Below are positions 32,154 through 42,401 of a stretch of 64,000 nt of DNA, in pieces. Positions within the stretch are counted from its first letter, which is position 1, and each line of letters opens with the position of its first letter. The position numbers and the translations under genes were made by a program. The notes under the pieces are model-generated. The model was given only the letters and a program-made list of their open reading frames with translations, was not told where the DNA came from and ran no database searches. The stretch lies in the NCBI RefSeq assembly GCF_000247695.1, contig NW_004624734.1:11205699-11269698 (forward strand), read 5' to 3'. This DNA comes from Heterocephalus glaber (Eukaryota > Chordata > Mammalia > Rodentia > Bathyergidae).

Positions 32154-32440
32154 TGTCTTAGTCCATTCAGCACTGCTGCACCAGAGTGCTGCAGAATGGG
32201 TAATTTAGGAACAATTGAAGCTTGTTTGGAACCTCATGGCTCTGGAGATTAGGGAGTCCAAGACCAGTGGGCCACATCTGGTGGGGACCTTGTTTTTGTG
32301 TTTAATGTGGCAGAGGGCCTCACATAGGGGGGAGGAGGAAGGGAGGGAGGAGGGAGCCCAATCCCAAGATAACTGGCGCACTCCTGTGCTGAGAACATTA
32401 ACGTATTCAAGAGAGCAGAACTGCCCCGCCTTCTGCCCCA
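32154..32440 (-). mobile_element. MaLR-type LTR fragment (MLT1/MST-like)
   Basis: TGTCTTAGTCCATTCAG at its left edge followed by AGTGGGCCACATCTGGTGGG and GGGAGGAGGGAGCCCAAT is the reverse complement of a MaLR LTR 3' end. It is a noncoding relic of an ERVL-MaLR element; no internal genes are present. Confidence 0.65.
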
Positions 32441-32745
32441 TTTTGGTCCTGGGAATTGAACCCAAGGAGCTCTGAGCTACATCCCTAGGCCTTTTTAAAA
32501 CAGTCTGTCTGTCTGTCTGTCTGTGTAGAGGCAGAGTCTTGCTATGTAGCTCAAGTTGGCCTTGAACTGACCATGTAGCCTAGGCTGGCCTCAAACTTGT
32601 GGTGATCCTCCTGCCTCAGCCTCCTGAGTGCTGGGATTACAGGCGTGCACCACCATGTCCAGTAAAAAATTATCATTATTGTTTGAGACAGGGTCTGGAT
32701 AAGTTGCCCAGCCACTGTGCCCAGCTCTCATGATCTCCATCTCAC
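32441..32745 (-). repeat. B4-like composite SINE plus extra B1 fragment
   Basis: Reverse ID part (TTTTGGTCCTGGGAATTGAA), a (GTCT)n stretch at about 32500-32525, a full reverse B1 part (to ACCACCATGTCCAG), and then a second short reverse B1 (TTTGAGACAGGGTCTGG to CACTGTGCCCAGC). Confidence 0.85.
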
Positions 32746-33010
32746 CTTTCCACACTGTTGCCTTCAGGGTGACGTTTTCACAGGGGACCATGGGGGAAAC
32801 ATACAGACCTTAGCACTCAGCGTTACAGCCCTGGTCAGAGGCTTTGATGAGTAGAAATATCCCTGCGAACCCAGCTTGTTTTCCTCTTGTGCAGCGCGGA
32901 GCATGTGGCCCACTGTGGGTGTTACACTGAGTGAGATGGTCCCTAATCTTTAGTCTGATAACGAGATGGAGATGCCAGAAGCATACATTACGAGGGTAGT
33001 AGGTTTTGGG

Positions 33011-33092
33011 GTTTTTTTTGGTACCGGGGATTGAACTCGGGACTGCGCTTGTAAGGCAGGTGCCGGAACCACTGAGCTAAATCCCCAGCCCT
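33011..33092 (-). repeat. Young ID SINE with duplication
   Basis: GGTACCGGGGATTGAACTCG to GCTAAATCCCCAGCCC; TAGTAGGTTTT on both sides. A small deletion shortens the body. Confidence 0.9.
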
Positions 33093-34560
33093 ATAGTAGG
33101 TTTTTGTGGAGCATATGGCTGTGTGCCAGACACTGCTCAAATCTTGTTTGAGGGAGTGAAACAAGTACCTAATAATACTGTGTGCAGTGTTAATCATTGC
33201 TGGCTTGAAGCCCTGGCCCCAGCTGCAGGTACGAAGACCTCTGCCCACTTAGGGGGCTAAGGAAGTGGGGCTGGTGGGGGAGAACCAGCCAGCTTTGCTT
33301 TCCTTTTTCCTTTCTTTTCAAGTGGAGTCAGCATAGGGATTTTTCCTCCTTGAAGCAGTTAATCTCAAGTGCCAGTGGCCAGGATCTTCATGTAGATGAT
33401 GGATCATCCTAGGGTAGGGAGACTTTTTAGAAGTTCATGTTTAAATCAAACCAGGATTAGCCTGTCAGCCCTGAAAGCATCCCTTTCCGCTTGAAGCCTT
33501 TTGGGTCTGGGTCAGTGGCTTTGGCTTTGAACTTGGAATCACATCTAGAGGAGAAGTTAGTTGGTGACTTTCCCTGACAGAGTCCCAGAGGGCCAGGAGG
33601 AGGGTTGGAGCCAAGGTCAGGAAGGCATGAGGCCCTTCTGCTCCCTTTCAACCCTGGTGGATGGGCCATGTTTTCCCTCTCACTGTCTCTGCCTTCCTAC
33701 TCTGCTGGGCCTTTAGCTCGTGGTGACTTTGAGGCCCTGCCAGGCCTTAAATGAACTAATTTGGTCCAGGGGGAGGACTGGTATGTCCTCTGTACCTTGG
33801 CTGTACTTGGACCTGGTGCTGGTCCAGCACCCAGACCCATAGCCTGCCTTGAGCTGAGCAGAACTAGGAACCTGGATGCTTTATTTGCTGCCTTCTATTT
33901 TTATCACCTACATGATCGGCCTGTGACTAAAACTGTATGTGGAAGGAGAGAAGACCGACACTCACTATCCTGCTACCTCAGCATGTTGAAGTGGCTCATC
34001 GTTCAGTGTCCTGCCAAGCCTTGGCCCTTCCCTGGGACAGGAATCTGTGGCTTTTGGCTTTCATGGGACAGCTGAGAGCTATTAATACTGGGAGGTCTTT
34101 TTCAGTGGGGAGGAGCTGACAGCCCCCTCCCCCGTGTGCTTCTGAGTCACACTCACGTTAGAACAATCTCCATCTTTATTTAGTGGGAACACCATGTGTT
34201 TTGCGTGTTTCACTGCTTTTTTAGTCATTTTCTGTGTTTCACACCTGGCAGATAGTGTGCCGTGTGTATATCTTGTTTACGTTACTTTGAGCTCTTACTG
34301 TGTCTGAGGAAAGCCTGGAACAGCAGACCCAGCTCCTCCCATCTTCAAGGTGGGTGTCACCCAGGAAAAGTGTGGCTTGCAGCCAGGGTGGGAGCCACTG
34401 TGAGGTGGGCACCTTGGCCTAGATGTTTCCAGGGCAGGCAGTATAAATGTCAGGGCACTGGGGAGCTGGACCAAGGTAGCCTAGCACTGCAGGCCTGGTG
34501 CCTACTTTACACATGTATAGGGGTTTGGCCAAGGCCACACTGTTGAGTTGATGGCCAGCT

Positions 34561-34640
34561 GGGACCGGGGCGTAGCTCCAGTGGTAGAGTGCTTACCTAG
34601 CAAGTGTGAAGACCTGAGTTCGACCTGTAGCATGGCAAAA
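34561..34640 (+). repeat. Old-type ID SINE
   Basis: GGGACCGGGGCGTAGCTCCA, GTGCTTACCTAGCAAGTG and GAGTTCGACCTGTAGC. Confidence 0.8.
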
Positions 34641-36124
34641 AGTTATTAGCAGAGAAATAGCAGAAGTAGGTGTGACAGGTGACAGATGACAGCAGTCTAG
34701 CTGAACATTGATGAGGGCTCATTTCATACCCTAGTTCTCTCCCACTTGCTAGCCAAGAACAGTTGGGATATCCCCCGGACTTGTTAATGTTGCGCCACAT
34801 TTCTGAGACTCCAGTGGTGCTCATGGGGTTGTTTCACAAGTTCTGGTGGTATGTGGCTGTGTGTTCAAGGCAGAAAGAGCTGTGTGGACAAGTGGAGTGG
34901 CTCTCACCCCAGCCACTGGCACAGCTGCCTGGACCCCCCCCATGCAGCGAGAGGCGGGCTAGCGGGCCTGGGTGGGCTGGGCAGCCTAAGTGTTTCGGAG
35001 GAGCCATTTTGATGGTTCTCTCTAATTGACTCTGCTGTGCATTCTCATCGGCTGAGAACCACTGATCCTCACTGAACCAGCCCACTCCTCATTTAGCACA
35101 CGGGAAACTAGTACTGCAGCCCTAAGTGATTTTCCTGTGTCCTGCCAGCCACGTGAAGGCAGTGAAGGCAGTCGGCAGCTGAGTCCGGGCCTCAGGTTGC
35201 AGCTTTCCTGCCTTGCTTTGTTTCCCTGTCAGACATCAGACAGGAGTCCTCCAGAGGCTGCACAAAGCCCTGTACCGTGCAAAGTCACCAGGGCGGCCAC
35301 GGCTTGCTGTTGACTCCTTGTGGACAGGTGACCTGGGAGGACCAGTGTGGGTCTGCTTTGTGGGTCGCTTTCCAGGGCAGGCATGAGACATCAGAAGTTT
35401 CCTCACCTCGCATCTGCCTGGAGGTTTGGGGAAGGTGTAAAGAACTGGATCAGGCTGCCGCTGTCAGCGCCTTCCTGGGAGTGGTTTTGTCTGGTTCCTA
35501 CCATGGGTGCTGCAGAGGTGGCCTAGGCTGGGCCAGGCCTTTGGAAGAAGATGCTGCAGAGCGTAATCCTTATCTGAGCCACTTGCTAGGTTGTGTGGGT
35601 TGGACGCTGGCCTCCCCAACCTGGTCGGTATCTCAGCAGCCCATCCAGGAGCTCGTGGAGGTATGAAAGCTGGGGACACACATGCCTGGCCTCCAGGTGC
35701 TCACTGACATGGCAGCCTGCTTGCCCTGTGTCCTCAAGAGGCTGAGACGCCCTGGGTTTACCGGCCTTGGGGGTTTCTCCCAGCGAGTGTGCTGCTCCTG
35801 GTTCTGCCGTGTCAGGTCTCAGGTCCCCTTGTGCCCCTCCTGGGCTCAGCCTTTGCAGAGCTCTGGGTGCCCCCAGCCCCATCATTCAACTCCTGACTGC
35901 TTCTCAGAAGGTCCTGTCTCCACTTGCTGTGCCTGCTGTGTGCCCGGCCTGCTTTGTGGCAATCCCTAGCAGTCCAGTGGCGTAACGCCATCACCTGCTC
36001 CAGAGTCAACACCACTGCAGTTCCACAGAGGGGTTCAGTTGTGTTTGCATGAACAGTGTGTGCCCAGAGCCCTGTGATTCACTTTCTTACTCCAGCAGAT
36101 CTTTGCATGAGAGGGTATGCATTT

Positions 36125-36232
36125 TGGATGTATCACTGTGGGCTAGTCACTCTGCATCTTTGTGCCTCAGTTTCCTGACTTATAAAAGGGGAATTGTAAC
36201 AAGATTGGGTGGAGGATAAAAAAGTCAGTGTA
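36125..36232 (+). repeat. MIR relic
   Basis: GTGGGCTAGTCACTCTGC, TGTGCCTCAGTTTCCTGAC, a TTATAAAAGGGGAATTG stretch. An ID is inserted immediately 3'. Confidence 0.75.
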
Positions 36233-36306
36233 GGGCCCAGGATTTAGCTCAGTGTTGCCGCCGCCTGACTCACAAGTGCAAGGTCCTAAGTTTGATCTCC
36301 AGCACC
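36233..36306 (+). repeat. ID SINE with duplication
   Basis: GGGCCCAGGATTTAGCTCAG, CTGACTCACAAGTGCAAGG; AAAAAGTCAGTGT on both sides. Confidence 0.9.
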
Positions 36307-36337
36307 AAAAAAGTCAGTGTGTGTATTTTATATACAA

Positions 36338-36339
36338 TA

Positions 36340-36380
<41 letters not shown>
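36338..36380 (+). repeat. (TG)n(TA)n compound microsatellite
   Basis: About 26 bases of TG followed by about 15 of TA; abuts the poly-T of the next SINE. Confidence 0.9.
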
Positions 36381-36576
36381 TTTTTTTTTTTTCTTTTCTT
36401 TTCTTTATGGTACTGGAGATTGAATCCAGGGCCTTCACACTGAACTGCATTCCCGGCCGTTTTTTATTTTGAGAGAGGGTCTTGCTAAGTTGCCCAGGCT
36501 GGGCTTGAATTTGTAATCCTCCTGCCTCAGCCTCTCAGAGTGGTGGGATCACAGGTGTGCACTTCCATGCCCAGCT
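36381..36576 (-). repeat. B4-like composite SINE
   Basis: Reverse ID part (GGTACTGGAGATTGAATCC) and reverse B1 part (TTTTGAGAGAGGGTCTTGC to CCATGCCCAGCTC). Confidence 0.85.
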
Positions 36577-37354
36577 CAGTCTGTATATTTAAAATACTTA
36601 GGATGAAGCCTGGCACTTAGTATACATTAGCAGTCACTGCCGCTGCTGCACTTGACTTTGGGGATGCCCCGCCCGGTCAATATAGTGGGTTCTGGCTGCC
36701 TTCCCAGAGAAAGATGCCATGGTTGGCGCCAAGCTCCTAGAGGTTAGGGGTCTAGACTGTTGATAGTCTGTGACAGCAGAGGTGGCATGGGCTGTAGCTT
36801 GATTGGGCAGGAGTGGTGGGGAGTTCAGGGGTGTTTTTTGGTTAAAGTTGCTTGTGGGGCAGGAGAACTCTGGATATGGAGGACATGGAAAGGCCCACTG
36901 AGGCCCTGACCTGCTTGTCTGGTATTCATTGGTAGATTTTTAGTAGGTGAGACCTGGCAAATGGGCAGTTTTCACACGGACTTCTGATGCCCTGGGGTCC
37001 TGTAGACCTGTGTGCCTGAGCCTCAGAACACAACCAGCTGGAGGTGGTGCTGTGCTCCTGGAGGGTCTGCACTGTCTCAGAAAGGGAGGTCGGTGGTACC
37101 CACTTGGCTTGGCTCATTAGAAACGCTTTTTTTTTTTATCTGAGAGGTCACATTGCATCGCCTCACAGGGAGAGAAGCTGCTTTGAAAGAAAGCAGGAAA
37201 GGAAAGAGTCCGTCCTCTTTAGAGGATAGAAATTGTATTGTCCTTTGATGCTGGGCGGCTGGTGATCTAGGAGCCATGCCCTCACTGTGGATTTGAGGAA
37301 CAGGCTTTAGAGTATCACCAGATGCAGCCGTGTGTCCTTCCTTGGGCTTCTTTG

Positions 37355-37448
37355 TTTTCTTTTTTTTTTTTTTTGGTACCAGAGATCGAACCCGGGTCCT
37401 TGTGCTTGCACAGCAGGCGGCGAAACCACTGAGCTAAATCCCCGGCCC
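37355..37448 (-). repeat. Young ID SINE, CTGCTG subfamily, perfect 16-bp duplication
   Basis: GGTACCAGAGATCGAACCCG to GCTAAATCCCCGGCCC; TCCTTGGGCTTCTTTG at 37339-37354 and 37449-37464. Confidence 0.95.
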
Positions 37449-38974
37449 TCCTTGGGCTTCTTTGGTGACCAAGGGTGCACCCTTGGGGCTGGGTCCCCCC
37501 TGGGCTGTCTGTGACCAGGGAGGGAGAGAAGTGATTTGGCTTATTAGTACCCCTCTGCGGCCAGTTTATCAGCTACATTGTCCCGTGGTATAGCCTCAAG
37601 TGTGGGGCTCCTGGGGAGGGTATGTGATGGGGAGATAGGCCACCCTTCCTCCATGTGCCCTTGCGTAGTTCACAGTGCAGTGGTCAGAGCCGTAATCTCA
37701 GCTCAGCTCTTGAGAAGAACTGGAGGATCCTCCTGGCTTTAATTCTGATGGCTCCGTTCACTCTCTTCACTCGTCTTGGATGCACTCATCCCCTTGGTCC
37801 CCAGGTGTCAAACCCTCAGACTTCTTCCAGGAGGCGCAGTGTGTTGTGGTCCCCAGGTGTGGCTCCCCGAAGGCTGGCTCCTCGTGCAGGGCGCAGAATT
37901 GGGGACTCTGCCTTTCTGCAGATTTCACAGCATCGCCATCCCTGGAAAAGTTTAGGGCAGATGAATTTGTTTCTGTCTCACAGTGAGAACAGGCCTCATC
38001 TCTTTTGATGCTATCACGTTACGGTGCTAAGTCCTCTCCACGGGAGACCAGGCTCCCTGTCCCAGCTTGCATCCGACAGTAAAATGGTTTATAACCTGCA
38101 GCAGCGCTTGTGTCTTTTTCTTTTTTCAGAGCTTCATTTCCCCAAGAAGGGAGCTGTTCTCAGGGGTGTCTGGTTTCCCGCCGGCCATTCACCAAGCCCC
38201 ACACCATTCTTAAAGGGAGAGAACTGGTTTTTGCAAAGTAAACTGATAGCTTGGTGGAATATCCTCAGCCGGAAAGGTGGGCCGTGTTAATAAGTTAACT
38301 CTGAGGGGCAGAGTGCCCCAGGCGCCTCCCTTCTTGCGCACCCCCCACCCCGCCCTGTCCTTGCCTCCTGCCTCCTCCACACTCCAGTGCCCCGCAGAAT
38401 GAGGGAGGAGGCCCCCTTCCTGTGTGCTAGGGAGAGGGCTGGATCAAAGCTGCACTGTTGGCCAGAAACAAAGCCAGTGGTGCCTGGCCCTTCTGCCCTT
38501 CTGGGCCCCTGCGTCCGGCCAGATCCCCCACTGGAGCCCAGCCAGCCTGGGGCTGAGCTGTTCTGGGCCTGGCAGGGCCAAGACTTGAGGAGTGACTCCC
38601 CGACCCCAATGAGGAGCAGCTTCCCCAGCTCCAAGTCTGCAGAGGCCCTGGGCTGGAAGGTGCTGATAAGGGGTGCCCAGAGCTCAGGACCCTCCATCTG
38701 CCTGGAAGAGGAGGCTGCCGGAAGGGAGGAACCACCATGGCCTCCCTGGGGCTGTAGGAGGGTGGACTCCAGGTATCAGGGCCTGAGGGCCCTCTCCTGG
38801 GGGAGGGTTCTGATGCACAGGATCGGGGCTGTGGTGGCTCCTCAGTGACTAGGACAGAGGTCGAAACCCAGAGCTGATGGATTTCTGGGGCCTGTACCAC
38901 TGTGGTCAAAGAGGTGCGGGTATATGATGCCATGTGCCCCAAGTGGAGATAAAACATTTTAAAAGCTGGCACTT

Positions 38975-39075
38975 GAGGGCAGGCGTACAACTCAGAGGTA
39001 GAGTGCTTGTCCAGCATGTGCAAGGCCCTGAGTTTGATTCTCAGCACTGCAAAAGCAAAAATAAAAACAAAACAA
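38975..39075 (+). repeat. Old-type ID SINE
   Basis: GAGGGCAGGCGTACAACTCA, GCTTGTCCAGCATGTGCAAG, GAGTTTGATTCTCAGCACTG and an A-rich tail. Confidence 0.85.
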
Positions 39076-39147
39076 AAAACTGGCGTGTGGGTTGGGTTTA
39101 CAGGGTGTGACTGATCCTATTCCTGCTGTGGTCTCCCTTGAATTTTC

Positions 39148-39232
39148 TTTTTTTTCTTCAGTACCAGGGATCGGACTCGGGACCTTGCACTTTCGAGGTA
39201 GGGGCGGAACCACTGAGCTAACTCCCCAGCCC
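39148..39232 (-). repeat. Young ID SINE with perfect 15-bp duplication
   Basis: GTACCAGGGATCGGACTCGG to GAGCTAACTCCCCAGC; TCCCTTGAATTTTCT at 39133-39147 and 39233-39247. Confidence 0.95.
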
Positions 39233-39799
39233 TCCCTTGAATTTTCTATAGGAGGCCACATGGTCTGCAGAACCCAGGGATTCCTTGTACCTGTGCCTGG
39301 ATCTCAGGCTGGAGTCAGGCGTAATCTTATGCCCCACCTCGGTGGTTGAGTATGTTTCTCCTCCACTCCAGTCCTCTATCCCTTCTTGCAGGCTGGTTCC
39401 ACGGGACCCACCATGGGCCCTCTCAGTCCTGGGTCTGGAGGAGCCTAGGACTTAGGAAAATGGAGACTGAGCTTGAGAGTGAACAGCCTGGTCAGGGCCT
39501 TCATTTGGAGAAAGCCTCTGTCTGCTGTTACTAACAAAGCTAGCCCACGCCAGAGTCCAGATCACTGGGGCAGAACTCCTTGTGCTCCTTCTTGATTCTC
39601 ATTCTGTTCCTGCCATGTTGTGTGGCCCTTAGAGACCATCTCATCCAGGGAGTGACAAACAGGGCTTATCCTGGGTACAGACTGATTAGTTGTGGCTGGG
39701 TCATGAGGCTTTGACCTTGATCTGTGGACAGAAAGTGCATAATCATTTAGTGATGTCTGTTGTGGAGGCAGGAGGAGGAGAGTAGCTTTCTGCACTTGT

Positions 39800-39930
39800 T
39801 GGGTGGCATGTCTTTTTGTATAGATGAGAAACTGAGGCCCACAGAACTTGTGGCTTCTTTCTGTGTCTAATGGTGGGTCTAAAAGTAGAACCCAAAGCTG
39901 CTGGCCCTCGGCCCAGTGCGCTCTCTATTG
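39800..39930 (-). repeat. MIR relic
   Basis: ATAGATGAGAAACTGAGGCC, CACAGAACTTGTGGC, AGTAGAACCCAAAGC follow a reverse MIR. Confidence 0.65.
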
Positions 39931-39951
39931 TCCTACACTAAAGAACAATTT

Positions 39952-40440
39952 AGCTGGGTGCCATGGCCCATGCTTATAATACCCGCATTCTCAGAGGCTG
40001 AGGCAAGGGGTGTTGCACATTAGATCCCAGCTCAGGTGACTTAGCAAGACCTGGTCCCCAAATTAAAAAATAGCAAAAGGCCTTGGTATAAAGAAGGATA
40101 AATTTGAGTTATTTGTAGGAAAATGATTGCACTTTGAGACAATAATATTAAGTGAAATAAATTAGGCCAAGCTTAAATATCATATGACTTCTCTTATATG
40201 AGAAACTTGTAAACCCAGTATAAATAATTTAAAAAGCAAAATACAAAATATATAATAAGAAACAGGATGATAGATCTTTTGGAAATGGAAGGGAATGTTA
40301 AAAAAGAATTAAGCTGTGTTATGTACGTGTACAGACTCCCCATGATGAATGTAATCAGTCAGTACTGCAAACATGTACTGATAAAAATTATAGCAAAAGG
40401 GTCTCTGGATTCAATCCTTAGTACTGAAAAAAATAAAAAG
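39952..40440 (+). repeat. B4-like composite SINE, split by an L1 3' end
   Basis: B1 part at 39952-40080 (GCTGGGTGCCATGGCC, GCAAGACCTGGTCCCC). The ID part resumes at 40401-40440 (GGATTCAATCCTTAGTACTG). ATAGCAAAAGG is present on both sides of the insert. Confidence 0.85.
40081..40389 (+). mobile_element. L1 3'-end insertion with 11-bp duplication
   Basis: Contains the decayed ORF2 C-terminal and 3' region (TAAAGAAGGATAAATTTGAG, TATTAAGTGAAATAAATTAG, ACATGTACTGATAAAAATT), matching the 3' end of L1 fragment B in order. ATAGCAAAAGG at 40070-40080 and 40390-40400 is its target-site duplication. Non-functional 5'-truncated copy. Confidence 0.85.
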
Positions 40441-40782
40441 AGAGAAAGAACCATCCTAGCTAGATGAGGGACAGAGTGTTAAACACTTAGGGTAAAATAT
40501 CAAACTGACCCTGATGAAATGGGCTGTTGAGAAAATGTACCATGAAAGGAGGCAGGGAGACTGGCTCTGATTTCAGAGGAGAGGCCCGGACTTGCAGGAG
40601 TGACCCCACTGGGGAAGAAGACAGTTCTGCTGTCCCCTCCAGGCATCTTGCAGCCACACTAAGCAACTGGGGCAGAAAGTTGTAAAAGCTGCTGCACGCA
40701 CCCTCTTTATGTCCCAGGTTTTAAAGGGCCTTCCTTCACTAGCAGGAAGAATGTGCAACCTTGTGGGCCCCATCCACCCTGG

Positions 40783-40957
40783 GCTGGTCTCCAAACACAT
40801 AGAGGCCCTCATTTTATGAAGCACACAGGGAAAACAATTTTAAAGTGTGTAATTTTGGTCTTGTAAGAAAATGCCAGCATTCTCTGGAGGTGCATTTGAT
40901 GGAGGGGTGGAATAACTCGAGATGCTCCAGTTTGCTTTAAAATTTGTGTTTTACATC
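40783..40957 (+). repeat. Unassigned repeat, copy 1
   Basis: Begins CTGGTCTCCAAACACATAG, with TCATTTTATGAAGCACACAG and GTAAGAAAATGCCAGC. A clearly related copy in the same orientation is at 41504-41680. I cannot name the family. Confidence 0.7.
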
Positions 40958-41503
40958 AAGGGAAATATCTTGTGCCCAAAAGGTAAATGTTTGCCAGTTG
41001 GTGGGTCGTACTTGCTGCGACCTCAGCACTCTGTGCTCTAGTTGTTTTGTGACTTGGAGTTTGTCCCCTATCCAGGGCATCTTTGGGTGCCAGGCCGGCG
41101 GACTGGAGACTCAGAGTCCGGTAGGGAAGCCCCTGTACCTTCCACTGCTGCCCACCCAGTGCGTCTCTGGGAGATACACTAAGGGGGGATCTGGGCGCAC
41201 ACTGCCTCACGTCCCAGTCTGTAGCTCGTTTTCTTGTGGGAAAGGGAGTCGGTTTGGCACTTGAAGAGTTGCTTGATTTTTTTCCCACTTCTATGTTAAT
41301 GCACCCTTGCATGGTGTTAGCCACCACCTTCATCCTCCCGGGCCAGTGACCCCCGATGTACAGTCTCAGAAGGGATAAAACAAACCTTCAAGGGGCTTGC
41401 AGATCACAGCTCTCGCTCAGGCTGCCATGTCCACTGCCTGGAATTCTGTGTTCTCCCTCTGCCCTGGGCCTTGCCCCTCCCTGCACCCACCCCCTCGCTT
41501 CTG

Positions 41504-41680
41504 GGCTGGCCTCCAAACACTTATAGAGGCCTTCATTTTATGAAGCTCATAGGGGGAAAATTTTTTTAAAGCTTGTAGTTGTGGTCATGTAAGAAAATGC
41601 CAATGTACTTTGGAAGTGTATTCTGATGGAGAAGGGGAATGACACAATGCTGGTATTTGCTTTAAAAGTCTTACAGCAAA
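41504..41680 (+). repeat. Unassigned repeat, copy 2
   Basis: Begins CTGGCCTCCAAACACTTATA, with TTCATTTTATGAAGCTCATA and GTAAGAAAATGCCAATG. Roughly four in five bases match copy 1 by eye. Downstream text to 41810 (GTATTTGCAATTTTTCACAA) may be the rest of this element. Confidence 0.7.
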
Positions 41681-41840
41681 GGGACAAAAGTGGATGAAGC
41701 AACTCCTGCTCATTGTTGAACTGGAGGGATGGGTATAAGGGGGCTAATTGGGCCCTTGTTGCTCCTTATGTTTGTATTTGCAATTTTTCACAATTACAAT
41801 GTTTGTAAAGCATATTAAATTCTTTTTTTTTTGTATTAAA

Positions 41841-42103
41841 TTCTTTTATTGGTACATTGTAGGTATACAACACAATTACATTTCTCCTTGGGAATTGTAC
41901 CTTTATATAATGCATCTTGGTTCTTATTTTTTCCCCATTCGTAGCCCTCCCTTCACGCCCTCCACCCTTCCCTATTTACAAAGACTTTATTTCCATTTTT
42001 TCCATTTCTCATCGTTTTTTCCTTTCCCTTCTTTCCTTTCCCCTGCCCCTCCCACTACCCCTACCCCTTTGGACCTTTTCTTCCTATTTTACATTATCGA
42101 TTA
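41841..42103 (-). repeat. L1 3' UTR tandem unit, distal copy
   Basis: TTGGTACATTGTAGGTATAC, ACCTTTATATAATGC, TCTTGGTTCTTATTTT and CCTATTTACAAAGACTTTAT occur in the same order as in the adjacent unit. Confidence 0.85.
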
Positions 42104-42380
42104 TTCATTCTAATAATTGGTACATTTTAGGTATACAATATAATGACATTCATCATTGGAAATTTGCACCTTTACATAGTCTCTCTTGGTTCTTGTTTTT
42201 CACCCTTGCCCAGCCCTCCCTTCAACCCCTCCAGCCCTCCCTATTTACAAAAATTTTATTCCTATTTTTCCATTTTCTCATATTAATCCCATTCCCGTCT
42301 GTCCTTTTCCTTAGCCCTCCCACTTCCTTCCCCTTTGCCCCTTTTCTTCCTATTTCACATGACCTATTATACATTTAGTC
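42104..42380 (-). repeat. L1 3' UTR tandem unit, proximal copy
   Basis: TTGGTACATTTTAGGTATAC, ACCTTTACATAGTC, TCTTGGTTCTTGTTTT and CCTATTTACAAAAATTTTAT repeat the order of the distal unit about 265 bases away. Confidence 0.85.
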
Positions 42381-42401
42381 CTTATTTACACTTTCAGTTT
42401 C

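Noticed and set aside
38387..39047. Frames of 153 codons (+) and 206 codons (-) in a GC-rich stretch of intron 3
   Set aside because: They overlap on opposite strands, resemble no protein, and the minus-strand frame runs into an old ID SINE at its start.
41813..41847. TATTAAATTCTTTT repeated on both sides of the L1 poly-T as a target-site duplication
   Set aside because: Both copies lie at the same end of the L1 about 21 bases apart, and I could not find a copy at the 5' end. It is more likely local slippage.
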